Shown here one piece after another: positions 1-7,458 of a stretch of DNA of 12,902 nt. The stretch covers positions 1 through 12,902 of the forward strand of contig JADGIF010000248.1 in the NCBI GenBank assembly GCA_018985225.1. The letters run 5' to 3'. The stretch comes from Amoeboradix gromovi. Taxonomy: Eukaryota > Sanchytriomycota > Sanchytriomycetes > Sanchytriales > Sanchytriaceae. The position numbers and the translations under genes are program-made. The notes under the pieces are model-generated. The model was not told where the DNA came from. It worked only from the letters and a program-made list of their open reading frames with translations, and searched no databases. Each line of letters begins with the position of its first letter. The first letter of the stretch is position 1.

Positions 1-488
1 CAAGAACCAATGCCTTCACCATTTCTTTTTTTTAAATCTCTATGGATGGAGTTCGTACCAGGGGCAGCACAAACAGGAACGCCAAATTTGGATACTGCAG
101 TACTAATCAGAGCACTATTTTCGTCAAAAAAGTGAGGATTGCGTGCTTTTAAGATTCTCGCCTGCTCGATTACTTCCTGGTCACTGAAAATGTCATTCAT
201 TTGCTGTCTAACAAAGCCGTTTCTGGACACCTCAATTAACCTGTCATAAACAATAAAGCATTCAGATGCCTCGGGATCCATCATACAACTCAACAAGTAC
301 TTCTCGTCACTAAAAGAAGGCTCTGTAAAATATTGCTCTAATGCTGCCTTTGCTTTAGATGCAGCAGTTGAGTAAGCACTTGGAATCATTTGATTAGTTT
401 CACGTTGAAGATCCTTCTCGAGGGAATTTGTCGAACCAGCTGCAAATACATCTGCATACATTGCAAACAAAATACTAATTAACAACAT
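1..488 (-). CDS. Predicted secreted protein, 5' part (cut by window edge)
   Basis: The minus strand is open from an ATG at 488-486 to the window edge, giving 162 codons with no stop. The N-terminus MLLISILFAMYADVFAAGS looks like a cleavable signal peptide, with a hydrophobic core and a likely cleavage after VFA around residue 16. The remainder is soluble-looking and acidic to mixed, with sparse cysteines (LSCMMDPEASECF around residues 67-79, and VCAAPGTNS around 140-148). I do not recognise a family. A wall, host-interface or extracellular enzyme role is possible but unsupported. The 3' end lies outside the window, so the length is unknown. I chose this start because it puts the hydrophobic segment at the extreme N-terminus. 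Confidence is good that this is coding and low on function. Confidence 0.75.
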   Translation of the reverse strand, partial: MLLISILFAMYADVFAAGSTNSLEKDLQRETNQMIPSAYSTAASKAKAALEQYFTEPSFSDEKYLLSCMMDPEASECFIVYDRLIEVSRNGFVRQQMNDIFSDQEVIEQARILKARNPHFFDENSALISTAVSKFGVPVCAAPGTNSIHRDLKKRNGEGIGS

Positions 489-532
489 TCTTTCACAAAA
501 ACAGAGGACAGGCCACTATTTGTTAGAATTCT

Positions 533-557
533 GGACTCCTTGCACAACTAGGAGCCC
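533..557. repeat. Short imperfect inverted repeat
   Basis: GGACTCC and GGAGCCC face each other across an 11-nt spacer, pairing at 6 of 7 positions. It lies about 45-70 bp upstream of the secreted-protein start codon, so it could be a regulatory dyad. The arms are short and chance is plausible. Confidence 0.3.
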
Positions 558-1271
558 TATGAAAAGCCCTACATATTGCGTAATAACCCCTTTCTAATAT
601 CCACTTGTTTCCGGTTGTTGTGCAAATAAGCAAAGGGATATCTCAAAATTGGCAGCTAGTGTGGGATTCTAAATTCATCTAAAAAAGAAAGCTAGAGTCA
701 GGAATTAAATAGCAATACTTTTGACCGAATGCATATTAGGGCGATTCAATTACGGCAAAACAACTGGCTTCTCGCATTCGGCACGGTATTCATGAAGCAC
801 AATTTTCATTCCTAGTAAACCGCGCATGCACATCATGATTAGTTCTTTCTTCATTAACACCCACTATATAATACTTGGCAGAGGAAGATTCCTTTTTTAC
901 GACAATTGTTTTTGACCTACAAAGCAACAGTTTGTGTAATCCAATTAAATCCGTATACATCTACAAACTCTCTGATATCTTTTAGTGCCTTTAAACTAAA
1001 AACATACAATGGTTGTCTCATTGCTTTGTGTCTACATCGCTACACGTCCTGGCTTGCTAGATAATCAAGAATTTTCAGAGAGCAACTGACAATGCTAATC
1101 ACTCTGCTACACCAGCAATTTACATTGCCGTAACTCAGAGGTGGCTTGTAATTCTAGCATATGTTCTTGCTGCCATGCAGTCTCTATCGGATTTCAAGTG
1201 AGGGATCCTAAATATCTCTTTGCAAATTGACTTCTTTGGATAACCCGAACTTTTCCTTTTTTGAGTAGCAG

Positions 1272-1395
1272 ATGATTCATTACATTCAAGTAGCTTTTCC
1301 TCTTGTTTGACATGAATCCTAGGCAATACTAAAACAAAAGTGGAATATTTTTCCTAGCGTTAAAGGCGCCGTGTATTTCCATTCTTGGACCAGTT
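1272..1395. repeat. Diverged direct repeat, copy A
   Basis: The 16-mer ATGATTCATTACATTC at 1272-1287 recurs exactly at 1825-1840. Both copies are followed by a related tract (TTCCTC-TTGTTTG here, TTCCTCTTTGTTTG in copy B). About 105 bp later comes TTCCATTCTTGGACCAGTT (1377-1395), which matches 17 of 19 bases at 1939-1957. The order and spacing are the same in both copies, which points to an old duplication of roughly 550 bp. Read on the minus strand, both copies contain the peptide ECNES in the same relative frame, so the ancestor may have been coding. Confidence 0.5.
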
Positions 1396-1565
1396 TTAAA
1401 GGTTCAAAAATTATGTTTGGTATTTATTAGCAGTTTATTACGCTTTAATATATTATTGATCGCGAGGCTCCGACCGATTTCTCATAATGACAAGAATGTC
1501 ATGTTTTATCAATACAAAAAATTCTAGGAAGAAACATTTTAGTGCGACAGAATTCGTGTAGTCAC

Positions 1566-1580
1566 AATAAATGATTTATT
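1566..1580. terminator. Palindromic two-way AATAAA signal
   Basis: AATAAAT-G-ATTTATT is a near-perfect palindrome that carries an AATAAA poly(A) signal on both strands. In this window AATAAA marks gene 3' ends closely, so the site could serve converging transcripts. No gene ends here that I can identify, so its use is inference. Confidence 0.3.
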
Positions 1581-1824
1581 CGATTAAAATAGACAGCTGA
1601 AATTCTTTTTACAGGTTTTCGTACTATCGGCACATTACATCTTAATTGAAAGAATAAAAGACGCGGATGCAAGGGAACACTGGTAATAAAACAAGCCTTG
1701 TAGTTGCAGTTTTCTATCAACAGATGTTAAGCATCATGGCTTATTCGGGCCCATTACAGAGAGGACCTTGTAGGGGATATGTTATAGAGCACTACTTAAT
1801 TTAATAGTCGCGAGTAACTAGTAA

Positions 1825-1957
1825 ATGATTCATTACATTCGATTATCGTCTTTCCTCTTTGTTTGCACTTGAACTTCAAGCGTTCCTTGAATAAATTGTA
1901 CAGATATCGCTGTCTAGGCATTGAAAGACATCTAATTGTTCCATGCTTGGGCCAGTT
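1825..1957. repeat. Diverged direct repeat, copy B
   Basis: Second copy of the element at 1272-1395. The minus-strand frame running through this copy stays open for about 60 codons and includes CKQRGKTIIECNES, which parallels VKQEEKLLECNES in copy A. Neither copy forms an intact gene. Confidence 0.5.
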
Positions 1958-2331
1958 CCTCAGCGTTGATGAATGTATGCTGTTCCTGTTATTTCTTTAG
2001 ATTTGATTTACCATTTGCGAATAGGAAGAATATCGAGTATTTAAGCTGTTGGAAAAATCTGGAAAAGTCATGAAATTATATAAAAATGCACAAAAATTCG
2101 AGATAAATCATTGATTCAAGAAAGATATCGAGCTGTTTAAGGAAAGTGTGACCTCGCATTCATGCAATGATTTGAAGGTTGCACGCCATGCCTTTTATTG
2201 ATACCTAATGTACCCTTTTCCAACATTTTTATAAATTGAAAACCACACTATGTGATGTCTTGAGAATAGGGATGCAATTACGTTGTAAAAACTAAAACTG
2301 TTTGTAGAATGCTATTTCAAAGGATAAGCTA

Positions 2332-2362
2332 ATATGCAGAACAACAGAGCTGTTCTGCATAT
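2332..2362. repeat. Perfect 12-bp inverted repeat, 7-nt loop
   Basis: ATATGCAGAACA (2332-2343) and TGTTCTGCATAT (2351-2362) are exact reverse complements separated by ACAGAGC. An alternative inner pairing (AACAG/CTGTT) also exists. It lies about 170-200 bp beyond the GGCT stop codon, outside any gene I can support. It could be a protein-binding dyad, a hairpin in an RNA, or the remnant ends of a small element. Confidence 0.7.
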
Positions 2363-2518
2363 GAAAGATGAAGTGCAAGAACTTTTATAACTGCGGAAAT
2401 AGTGAAATATTCAATGTATAAACAATCTCGGAATATCTTGCAAGGCAAATGAATGACAATAATGTGAGCAGATATTAATACTAATAAGATGATAAGATGC
2501 AGTTTTAAAGTTACCAAG

Positions 2519-2524
2519 TTTATT
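2519..2524 (-). terminator. Poly(A) signal of the GGCT gene
   Basis: AATAAA on the minus strand starts 5 nt after the GGCT TAA stop, implying a very short 3' UTR. The other complete genes here share this layout. Confidence 0.55.
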
Positions 2525-2529
2525 GCTCT

Positions 2530-3069
2530 TTACTTCAGTAAGTTCAAAATTGCTGATTCTAAGCTAAATAAATGATCGTCTTGAACATGTGGCATTAATT
2601 CACGAACAGCAGAGGCTAGCTTTAACACATAACATGAGTTTTTACCGCTCATTCCTTGGCAAGAAATAATGTGCGAGGCCATCTTTTGAATTGGTGCAAT
2701 ACCTAAATAAACCTCATTATCAGGTCTTGCTATATATGTTAAAACTTCTTCGTATATTGGTTTCGAGTCATTTTCGTTCGCATAAACATTCAACTTTTCC
2801 ACCTTGTAGCCATTTCTTTCTCTGAAATCCAATTTTGCGAGGGAATCAGTGTAATTTGGATCTAATGTGAAAACTACCCCCCAGCAGTGTGCAGTAGGCT
2901 CCTCTAATAAGGTGCATACCCTACCAGGAGAATCTATAGTGCCTCTATGATCTGTACTTCCTTGATAGAAATAACGAGACCACCCTTTTATGCAGACTAC
3001 CTCTTTCTTTATGAATGGGACATCCATTTTATAGATCAGAGATCCGTATCCAAAAACGCGAGTAGACAT
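2530..3069 (-). CDS. ChaC-like gamma-glutamylcyclotransferase
   Basis: A 179-residue protein of the ChaC/GCG family. These enzymes cleave glutathione in the cytosol to 5-oxoproline and Cys-Gly, so they act in glutathione turnover. The family signature VFGYGSLI sits at residues 5-12, where the substrate-binding loop is expected. It is followed by YQGSTDHRGT (35-44), PGRVCTLLE (48-56), WGVVFTL (63-69) and DFRERNGY (81-88). Glu84 in the last motif is the expected catalytic acid. The length matches the short ChaC2-type enzymes. The ATG start places the FGYGSLI strand right at the N-terminus, as is usual for the family. An ATTGG (CCAAT) box lies about 70 bp upstream at 3139-3143. No intron is needed. 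The family call is strong; specificity for glutathione is inferred. Confidence 0.92.
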   Translation of the reverse strand: MSTRVFGYGSLIYKMDVPFIKKEVVCIKGWSRYFYQGSTDHRGTIDSPGRVCTLLEEPTAHCWGVVFTLDPNYTDSLAKLDFRERNGYKVEKLNVYANENDSKPIYEEVLTYIARPDNEVYLGIAPIQKMASHIISCQGMSGKNSCYVLKLASAVRELMPHVQDDHLFSLESAILNLLK

Positions 3070-3138
3070 TCCAAAAGATGGGAGGTAACGCTACTTATGA
3101 AATAAACCAGGAAAAACAGCATCCCCTGTGCCGTTTTG

Positions 3139-3143
3139 ATTGG
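3139..3143 (-). promoter_or_regulatory. CCAAT box upstream of GGCT
   Basis: ATTGG on plus (CCAAT on the gene strand), in the context CCACCAATCA, about 70 bp upstream of the GGCT start. Similar boxes precede cofilin, TBP and the kinase. In fungi such boxes are typically bound by the HAP/NF-Y complex. Binding here is inferred. Confidence 0.45.
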
Positions 3144-3345
3144 TGGATAACCTATTAGATAGAAATCAATCATAATGACATCCCGTTATGCCATAATCAA
3201 ATTAGGATTGTATTTTATGAATACTCATGATAGTTTATATATTTTTGAGAATTTCAATATTTTTATAATCCCAGAAAGTGATTGGTCTGAAGCAAACATG
3301 CTAGTAGAACGAGAGAGGTATAGCCAATAATGATATTCACTAGAA

Positions 3346-3351
3346 TTTATT
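3346..3351 (-). terminator. Poly(A) signal of the cofilin gene
   Basis: AATAAA on minus, about 7 nt after the cofilin TAA stop. Confidence 0.55.
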
Positions 3352-3357
3352 CAAGCT

Positions 3358-3774
3358 TTAGTTTGTAGTTTGACGAGAAACCTTGTCCAAGACAACATCC
3401 TTTGCAATTTCACTGAAGTCAGTAGCCTGAATCTCGGTCTGAACACCGACCAACTTCTTTCGGATTCCATCCTTTGAAGCTGCGTAAATCATTTTTTCTT
3501 TGATTTTACTCTCATCAGGTGACCATGTAAAGAAAATGATTTTGCTTCTTGGTCCTTCACCAAAGTCGAATTCCAAATCAAAAACAGCATATCTGCATCC
3601 TTTCTTAGGTAGTACTCCCAAGAATTCTTCGTAAGATCCGCTTGATGCCTTATCAACTACCACTTCGGTAAGTTCGTCATTCAATTTGTATAGAATATAC
3701 TTGAATTTCTTACTCATCTTCAAGTCTTGGAACGCGCTCATGCAAGCATCATTTACTGCTACTCCTGAAGCCAT
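3358..3774 (-). CDS. cof1: Cofilin (ADF/cofilin actin-severing protein)
   Basis: A 138-residue single-domain ADF-H protein, close to the usual 137-145 residues of fungal cofilins. Cofilin binds G- and F-actin, severs ADP-actin filaments and speeds turnover at cortical patches. The N-terminus MASGVAVND carries Ser3, which corresponds to the phosphorylation-sensitive position in animal cofilins. RYAVFDLEFDFGEGPRSKI (61-79) and FFTWSPDESKIKEKMIYAAS (81-100) are family hallmarks, and the lysine-rich segment at 90-107 is the main actin-binding helix. Many fungal cofilin genes have an intron just after the start codon; this one is uninterrupted. The promoter has a CCAAT box and a TATA-like TATAAAA only about 25-30 bp from the ATG, implying a very short 5' UTR. 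The family assignment is essentially certain. Confidence 0.97.
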   Translation of the reverse strand: MASGVAVNDACMSAFQDLKMSKKFKYILYKLNDELTEVVVDKASSGSYEEFLGVLPKKGCRYAVFDLEFDFGEGPRSKIIFFTWSPDESKIKEKMIYAASKDGIRKKLVGVQTEIQATDFSEIAKDVVLDKVSRQTTN

Positions 3775-3797
3775 GTATCAAAAAAGGGGATGCCAGA

Positions 3798-3805
3798 TTT
3801 TATAT
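3798..3805 (-). promoter_or_regulatory. TATA-like element of the cofilin gene
   Basis: ATATAAAA on the minus strand, 24-31 bp upstream of the cofilin ATG, with a CCAAT box about 30 bp further upstream. If used, transcription would begin almost at the start codon. The motif match is clear; function is inferred. Confidence 0.45.
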
Positions 3806-3833
3806 TGAAAAAAACACGAAATGCTTGGACCCG

Positions 3834-3838
3834 ATTGG
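3834..3838 (-). promoter_or_regulatory. CCAAT box upstream of cofilin
   Basis: ATTGG on plus, read as AACCAATCGG on the gene strand, about 60 bp upstream of the cofilin ATG and next to the TATA-like element. Confidence 0.5.
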
Positions 3839-3925
3839 TTAATATTGAGAGCCATTTTATTCGGTCAATTCCAATTTTAATATACGAAATTAAGCTCTAG
3901 GTGACTCACGTCGAAATTTAATTAG

Positions 3926-3931
3926 TTTATT
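3926..3931 (-). terminator. Poly(A) signal overlapping the Ubc13 stop
   Basis: AATAAA on minus contains the TAA stop codon of the Ubc13 gene (AAA-TAA-A). This is the tightest of the stop/poly(A) arrangements among the minus-strand trio. Confidence 0.5.
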
Positions 3932-4388
3932 TGTTTGGAAAATCCTTAAGCGCATGTTCTTGCGTAAACTTCTTGGCAGTCTTCATAGCTAGTTCCAAAT
4001 CGTCTTTGTATTCTTTAGCTACTTGGTTATTCAAAGGATCATCGGGATTAGGCGCGCTAAGCAATGCTTGAATACTTAATAAAACAGTTCTGATTTGTAA
4101 TGCAGGCGTCCATTTGTCTTTCAAAATATCCAAGCATATTCTACCAAGCATATCAATATTGGGATGATATACCTTTGTTAGGAATCTAATTTTGGGTGGC
4201 TCCATAGGATAGCTGTCTGGTAAATACAGTTCCAGATGAAAAATGCCGTAATAAGGAGTATCTTTTGGTCCCTTCAAATACACTTGAAAATATCTCATTT
4301 CCTCATTTGGTATTATTTTAATATCTGGTATTGGTTCCTGCTGCAGTCTCTGTACCTCTTTTAAAATTCTCTTTGCGGAATTAGACAT
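3927..4388 (-). CDS. ubc13: Ubc13-like ubiquitin-conjugating enzyme E2
   Basis: A 153-residue E2 with a complete UBC fold. Ubc13 pairs with an Mms2/Uev1-type variant to build Lys63-linked ubiquitin chains, used in error-free post-replication repair and in endocytic signalling. The HPN motif is at residues 75-77 and the catalytic Cys85 sits in [20 protein letters not shown] (82-101). The run [20 protein letters not shown] (104-123) is diagnostic for Ubc13 rather than Ubc4/5. Compared with family members as I remember them (SPYEDGIF, PFEGGTF), the loop before the second strand reads TPYYGIF and is about one residue shorter. No intron is needed. The gene shares a 164-bp divergent promoter with eIF5B. 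The assignment is strong. Confidence 0.95.
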   Translation of the reverse strand: MSNSAKRILKEVQRLQQEPIPDIKIIPNEEMRYFQVYLKGPKDTPYYGIFHLELYLPDSYPMEPPKIRFLTKVYHPNIDMLGRICLDILKDKWTPALQIRTVLLSIQALLSAPNPDDPLNNQVAKEYKDDLELAMKTAKKFTQEHALKDFPNK

Positions 4389-4552
4389 TGAGCCTACTGT
4401 TTAAAGGAGCAAACAAAAACTTGAATTTTGTAAAACAAATTTTTCATATAAGCAACAAGAAGTACTCGTGACCTTCAGTATGTCTTGCTAACTTTCCATT
4501 TATTTCCAAACATCTTTTTTCGATCCATTTTCCCCTTTATACTTTATGCAGG
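4389..4552. promoter_or_regulatory. Divergent promoter, Ubc13 / eIF5B
   Basis: Only 164 bp separate the start codons of these head-to-head genes, so both core promoters must lie here. I see no CCAAT box, unlike several other promoters in the window. A pyrimidine-rich tract with TATACTTTAT lies just upstream of the eIF5B ATG (about 4525-4550). The assignment rests on gene layout. Confidence 0.6.
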
Positions 4553-7321
4553 ATGAGCGCAATAGATTTATTATTTGAAAGCAAGGCGAAGAAAAGAAAG
4601 TCCGCTAAATCAGACAAACGGAAAAAGGAAAATCAAGAGGAGCTAGAAATGGACTTTGTTGAAGAGGCTGCTGATTTGCCACCATTGGAGATCAAAATAA
4701 AGTCAAAAAAAGAGAAGGAAAAGGAAAAAAAGTTAAAGGCTAAACTACTTAAGCAGCAGCAACAGAAGCCAAGATTTCAATCACCTTCGGAATCCGAATC
4801 AGACGAGTCAGTTATTAATGAACCGCCGCCTGTTGTTGAGATCAAAATAAAAACAAAGAAGGAGAAGGAAAAAGAAAAGAAATTGAAAGCCAAACTTCTC
4901 AAACAGCAGCAACTGAAGAACAAGCATACTGCCTTAGAGCCTGATCAAAAATCAGAGTCATCAAGTGCTTCAGAACCAGCTCTCCCTCCAGTGGAAGTCA
5001 GAATCAAATCCAAATCAGAGAAGTTAAAAGAAAAGAAACTGAAAGAGAAACTGGCTAAACAGCAGCAACGACTCAGGTCGCAATCAAACAATGCTATTCA
5101 GCAACAATCTGCTGCAGTTCACCAGAAACTTCAGCAACAAAAGCAGATTGAGTCTAACTGGTATGATGATTCTGAAGAATCGGAGGACGAGCAAGTAGAA
5201 GCTATTGAAGAGTCTTCATCTGCTGAATCAACAGAATCTACAGTTGATGATACGCCTAGAATTGTTTATGCTGATAAAAAGAAGAAAAGGAAACCAGCAT
5301 TTAAACGTGAAAAGCCTAATGCAAACGGTGCAACGGAGTTTTCCGAGGTAAAACAAGATCTTCCACAGAACTCCGATGATTTAGAAGACTGGGAAAAGCT
5401 AGTCGAACCAGAGGATGTTCAAAGCACTGACAAACCTGCTGCTCCAGCCGACAATGTCGCGCCTAAGACCACAACTAATGCTAAAAATTCTGGGGTAAAG
5501 ACTTCGAAAGCAGTTGATGAGTCGACCACATCCAATAGGGTTTTGTCTAGCACCCTTAGATGTCCTATATTCTGTATTCTAGGCCATGTTGACGTTGGTA
5601 AAACCAAGCTATTAGATAACATCAGACAGACTAACGTACAAGGCCAGGAACATGGCGGAATCACTCAACAAATAGGTGCAACATATATGCCAATTGATTC
5701 AGTAATGAAGAGAACTAATAGCAATGTTACTCCTAATATTCCTGGTTTATTAGTAATAGATACACCTGGTCATGAGTCTTTTAGTAATTTGAGGTCTAGA
5801 GGATCATCACTGTGCAATATAGCTATCCTGGTAGTTGACATAACTCATGGATTAGAACCGCAGACCATTGAAAGCATGAATTTGTTAAAACAGCGTAAAA
5901 CTCCATTTATAGTAGCATTGAATAAGGTAGATCGGCTATACGGATGGAAATCAACCAACAACAAGAATGAGAGCATAGTAGAGTCTATTAAGCATCAGGA
6001 GCCATCTGTTATACGAATTTATGAGAATAAACTTGTTGAAATGAACACTCAGTTTCAAGAGCAGGGTTTCAATTCGCAAGTATTTTACAAGAACAAGAAC
6101 ATGGCAAAGTATCTCAACTTGGTTCCTACAAGCGCTTTTACGGGGTTAGGAATCAGTGATTTGTTATCATTATTGATAACGTTGACTACAACTAGAATGT
6201 CCAATCAACTAACAGTAACTAATAAATTTGAGTGTACTGTGCTAGATGTTAAAGTAGTAGATGGTTTAGGTAGTTGCATTGATGTTATACTGGTAAGTGG
6301 CGTACTTTGCGAGGGAGACACCATCATTGTTTGCGGTCTACAAGGGCCTATAATGACAAACATTAGAGCTCTACTTACACCACAGCCAATGAGAGAGAGC
6401 AGGGTTAAGGGACAGTATGTGAATCACTCGGAAGTCAGAGCAGCGATGGGTGTACGTATTTGTGGCGATGATCTACAAGAATGCCTTGCAGGATGTTCAG
6501 TTTATAAAGTCCAAGACACGCAAAACCTGGATGAAGTAGAGAGGTTGAAAGATGAATCCATGACCGATTTCAACGATATGACAAAATACTTAAATACAGA
6601 GTATGGAGTACACGTCCAAGCAAGCACTTTGGGAAGTTTGGAAGCATTACTGACATTTCTCAAAGACAATGATGTGCAAGTGCATTCATTTGGAATAGGT
6701 CCGATACATAAAAAGGATGTGAGGAAAGCTAATATGATGATGGATCATCACAGTGAATATGCATGCATGCTATGCTTTGATTGCAAAGGGGGCCAGGATG
6801 TGATGGATTTGGCGAAGGACTTGGGCGTAACGATGTTTATGGCGAATGTAATATATCACCTCTTTGATTCTTATCAGAAATATTCGACAGATTTATTGGA
6901 AAGAAAAAGAATAGAACAAGCCCCACAGGCAGTATTTCCCTGTTGCTTAAAGACAATAAGCGCATTCAACAAAAGAGATCCGATAATATTGGGAGTAGAC
7001 GTAATTGAAGGAATTTTAAAGATTGGAACACCATTATGCGTTATAGTGGATGAGGTAGTAGTAAAATTGGGGAAAGTCACAAGCATAGAAAAGGACCATA
7101 AGTCTCTGGAGTATGTAAGGGATAGTAGAGGAGGAGTGGCGATAAAAATAGAAAGTACGGAGCCGAGACAATTTGGGAGACATTTTACAGAAAAGGATGT
7201 TATATACAGCTGCATAACAAGGCAAAGTATAGATGTATTAAAGGATACGTTTAGAGATACTGTCGAAAAAGAGGACTGGCAACTGATAGTTAAGCTCAAG
7301 CAGCTGTTTAACATCAAGTAA
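4553..7321 (+). CDS. eIF5B: Eukaryotic translation initiation factor 5B
   Basis: A 922-residue translational GTPase that promotes 60S subunit joining at the end of initiation. It is a little shorter than yeast Fun12 (about 1000 residues), mainly in the N-terminal extension. Residues 1 to about 330 are charged and low in complexity, with a threefold lysine/glutamate repeat at about 43-173. The G domain follows: G1 GHVDVGKT (344-351), the switch region GGITQQIGATY (368-378), G3 DTPGH (403-407), G4 NKVD (457-460) and G5 around TSAF (526-529). Domains II-IV follow without a break to a C-terminus, DWQLIVKLKQLF, that matches the family's terminal helix. The frame is intact and unspliced. Its poly(A) signal begins 4 nt after the stop, and the PX-protein gene follows 137 bp later on the same strand. 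The assignment is certain. Confidence 0.98.
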   Translation: MSAIDLLFESKAKKRKSAKSDKRKKENQEELEMDFVEEAADLPPLEIKIKSKKEKEKEKKLKAKLLKQQQQKPRFQSPSESESDESVINEPPPVVEIKIKTKKEKEKEKKLKAKLLKQQQLKNKHTALEPDQKSESSSASEPALPPVEVRIKSKSEKLKEKKLKEKLAKQQQRLRSQSNNAIQQQSAAVHQKLQQQKQIESNWYDDSEESEDEQVEAIEESSSAESTESTVDDTPRIVYADKKKKRKPAFKREKPNANGATEFSEVKQDLPQNSDDLEDWEKLVEPEDVQSTDKPAAPADNVAPKTTTNAKNSGVKTSKAVDESTTSNRVLSSTLRCPIFCILGHVDVGKTKLLDNIRQTNVQGQEHGGITQQIGATYMPIDSVMKRTNSNVTPNIPGLLVIDTPGHESFSNLRSRGSSLCNIAILVVDITHGLEPQTIESMNLLKQRKTPFIVALNKVDRLYGWKSTNNKNESIVESIKHQEPSVIRIYENKLVEMNTQFQEQGFNSQVFYKNKNMAKYLNLVPTSAFTGLGISDLLSLLITLTTTRMSNQLTVTNKFECTVLDVKVVDGLGSCIDVILVSGVLCEGDTIIVCGLQGPIMTNIRALLTPQPMRESRVKGQYVNHSEVRAAMGVRICGDDLQECLAGCSVYKVQDTQNLDEVERLKDESMTDFNDMTKYLNTEYGVHVQASTLGSLEALLTFLKDNDVQVHSFGIGPIHKKDVRKANMMMDHHSEYACMLCFDCKGGQDVMDLAKDLGVTMFMANVIYHLFDSYQKYSTDLLERKRIEQAPQAVFPCCLKTISAFNKRDPIILGVDVIEGILKIGTPLCVIVDEVVVKLGKVTSIEKDHKSLEYVRDSRGGVAIKIESTEPRQFGRHFTEKDVIYSCITRQSIDVLKDTFRDTVEKEDWQLIVKLKQLFNIK
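4679..5071 (+). repeat. Threefold coding repeat in eIF5B N-terminus
   Basis: Three copies of a roughly 30-residue unit start near residues 43, 91 and 144, about 50 residues apart. The core is I-K-[ST]-K-KEKEKEKKLKAKLLKQQQ. Copies 1 and 2 are nearly identical at protein level and copy 3 is more diverged (SKSEKLKEKKLKEKLAKQQQ). Each copy is preceded by a proline-hydrophobic-acidic lead (PPLEIKI, PPVVEIKI, PPVEVRI) and linked by serine/acidic spacers. It looks like internal duplication of the KEKEK-type segment common in eIF5B extensions. Confidence 0.85.
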
Positions 7322-7325
7322 GGTA

Positions 7326-7331
7326 AATAAA
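7326..7331 (+). terminator. Poly(A) signal of the eIF5B gene
   Basis: AATAAA beginning 4 nt after the eIF5B TAA stop. Confidence 0.55.
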
Positions 7332-7374
7332 TTATTTAGAGTAAATCAAATAAAATTGATCTTTCAGTCACAAA

Positions 7375-7422
7375 ACGTCATATGGTTGACTCGGGTTACT
7401 CGTGTTAAAACTCGTATGACGT
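7375..7422. promoter_or_regulatory. Inverted CRE-like sites framing ACTCG repeats
   Basis: ACGTCATA (7375-7382) and TATGACGT (7415-7422) are perfect 8-bp inverted arms. The right arm continues as TGACGTCG, close to the ATF/CREB palindrome TGACGTCA. Between and beside them are three copies of ACTCG (7389, 7398, 7410). The block sits 37-84 bp upstream of the PX-protein ATG, where a promoter is expected. bZIP binding is inferred. Confidence 0.5.
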
Positions 7423-7458
7423 CGATTGTTTATAAAACATTGCCAAGATCAGAAGAAC

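Larger units (their letters stand above)
489..2529. other. Long stretch without a supported gene
   Basis: About 2 kb between the secreted-protein gene and the GGCT gene. Open frames are short (about 63 codons at most), and I could not assign any to a family. A minus frame at 1135-1326 and a minus frame at 2329-2517 are open; the latter has no ATG start. The stretch holds a diverged direct repeat (1272-1395 and 1825-1957), a two-way AATAAA palindrome (1566-1580) and a perfect stem-loop (2332-2362). I found no convincing tRNA or rRNA gene by eye. Unrecognised noncoding RNA genes or decayed genes are possible. Confidence 0.6.

Noticed and set aside
1050-1112. tRNA-like start on minus (GCTGGTGTAGCAGAGTGATT) with a possible GCT anticodon loop
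   Set aside because: The D-stem does not pair properly, position 37 is not a purine, and there is no T-arm GTTCRA motif or matching acceptor 3' strand downstream.
1135-1326. 63-codon minus open frame
   Set aside because: No family match, and part of the diverged repeat. Kept only as a hint that the repeat may once have been coding.
2329-2517. Hydrophobic 62-codon minus frame just beyond the GGCT gene
   Set aside because: It has no ATG start, only TTG, and would overlap the 3' UTR of GGCT.
5419-5664. Minus open frame inside eIF5B
   Set aside because: Shadow of the eIF5B coding frame. The minus frames at 6874-7317 and 7034-7225 are rejected for the same reason.
7426-7458. Longer N-terminus for the PX protein starting at TTG
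   Set aside because: TTG starts are not expected in a nuclear gene of this kind. The ATG at 7459 is the first in frame and leaves the PX region complete.
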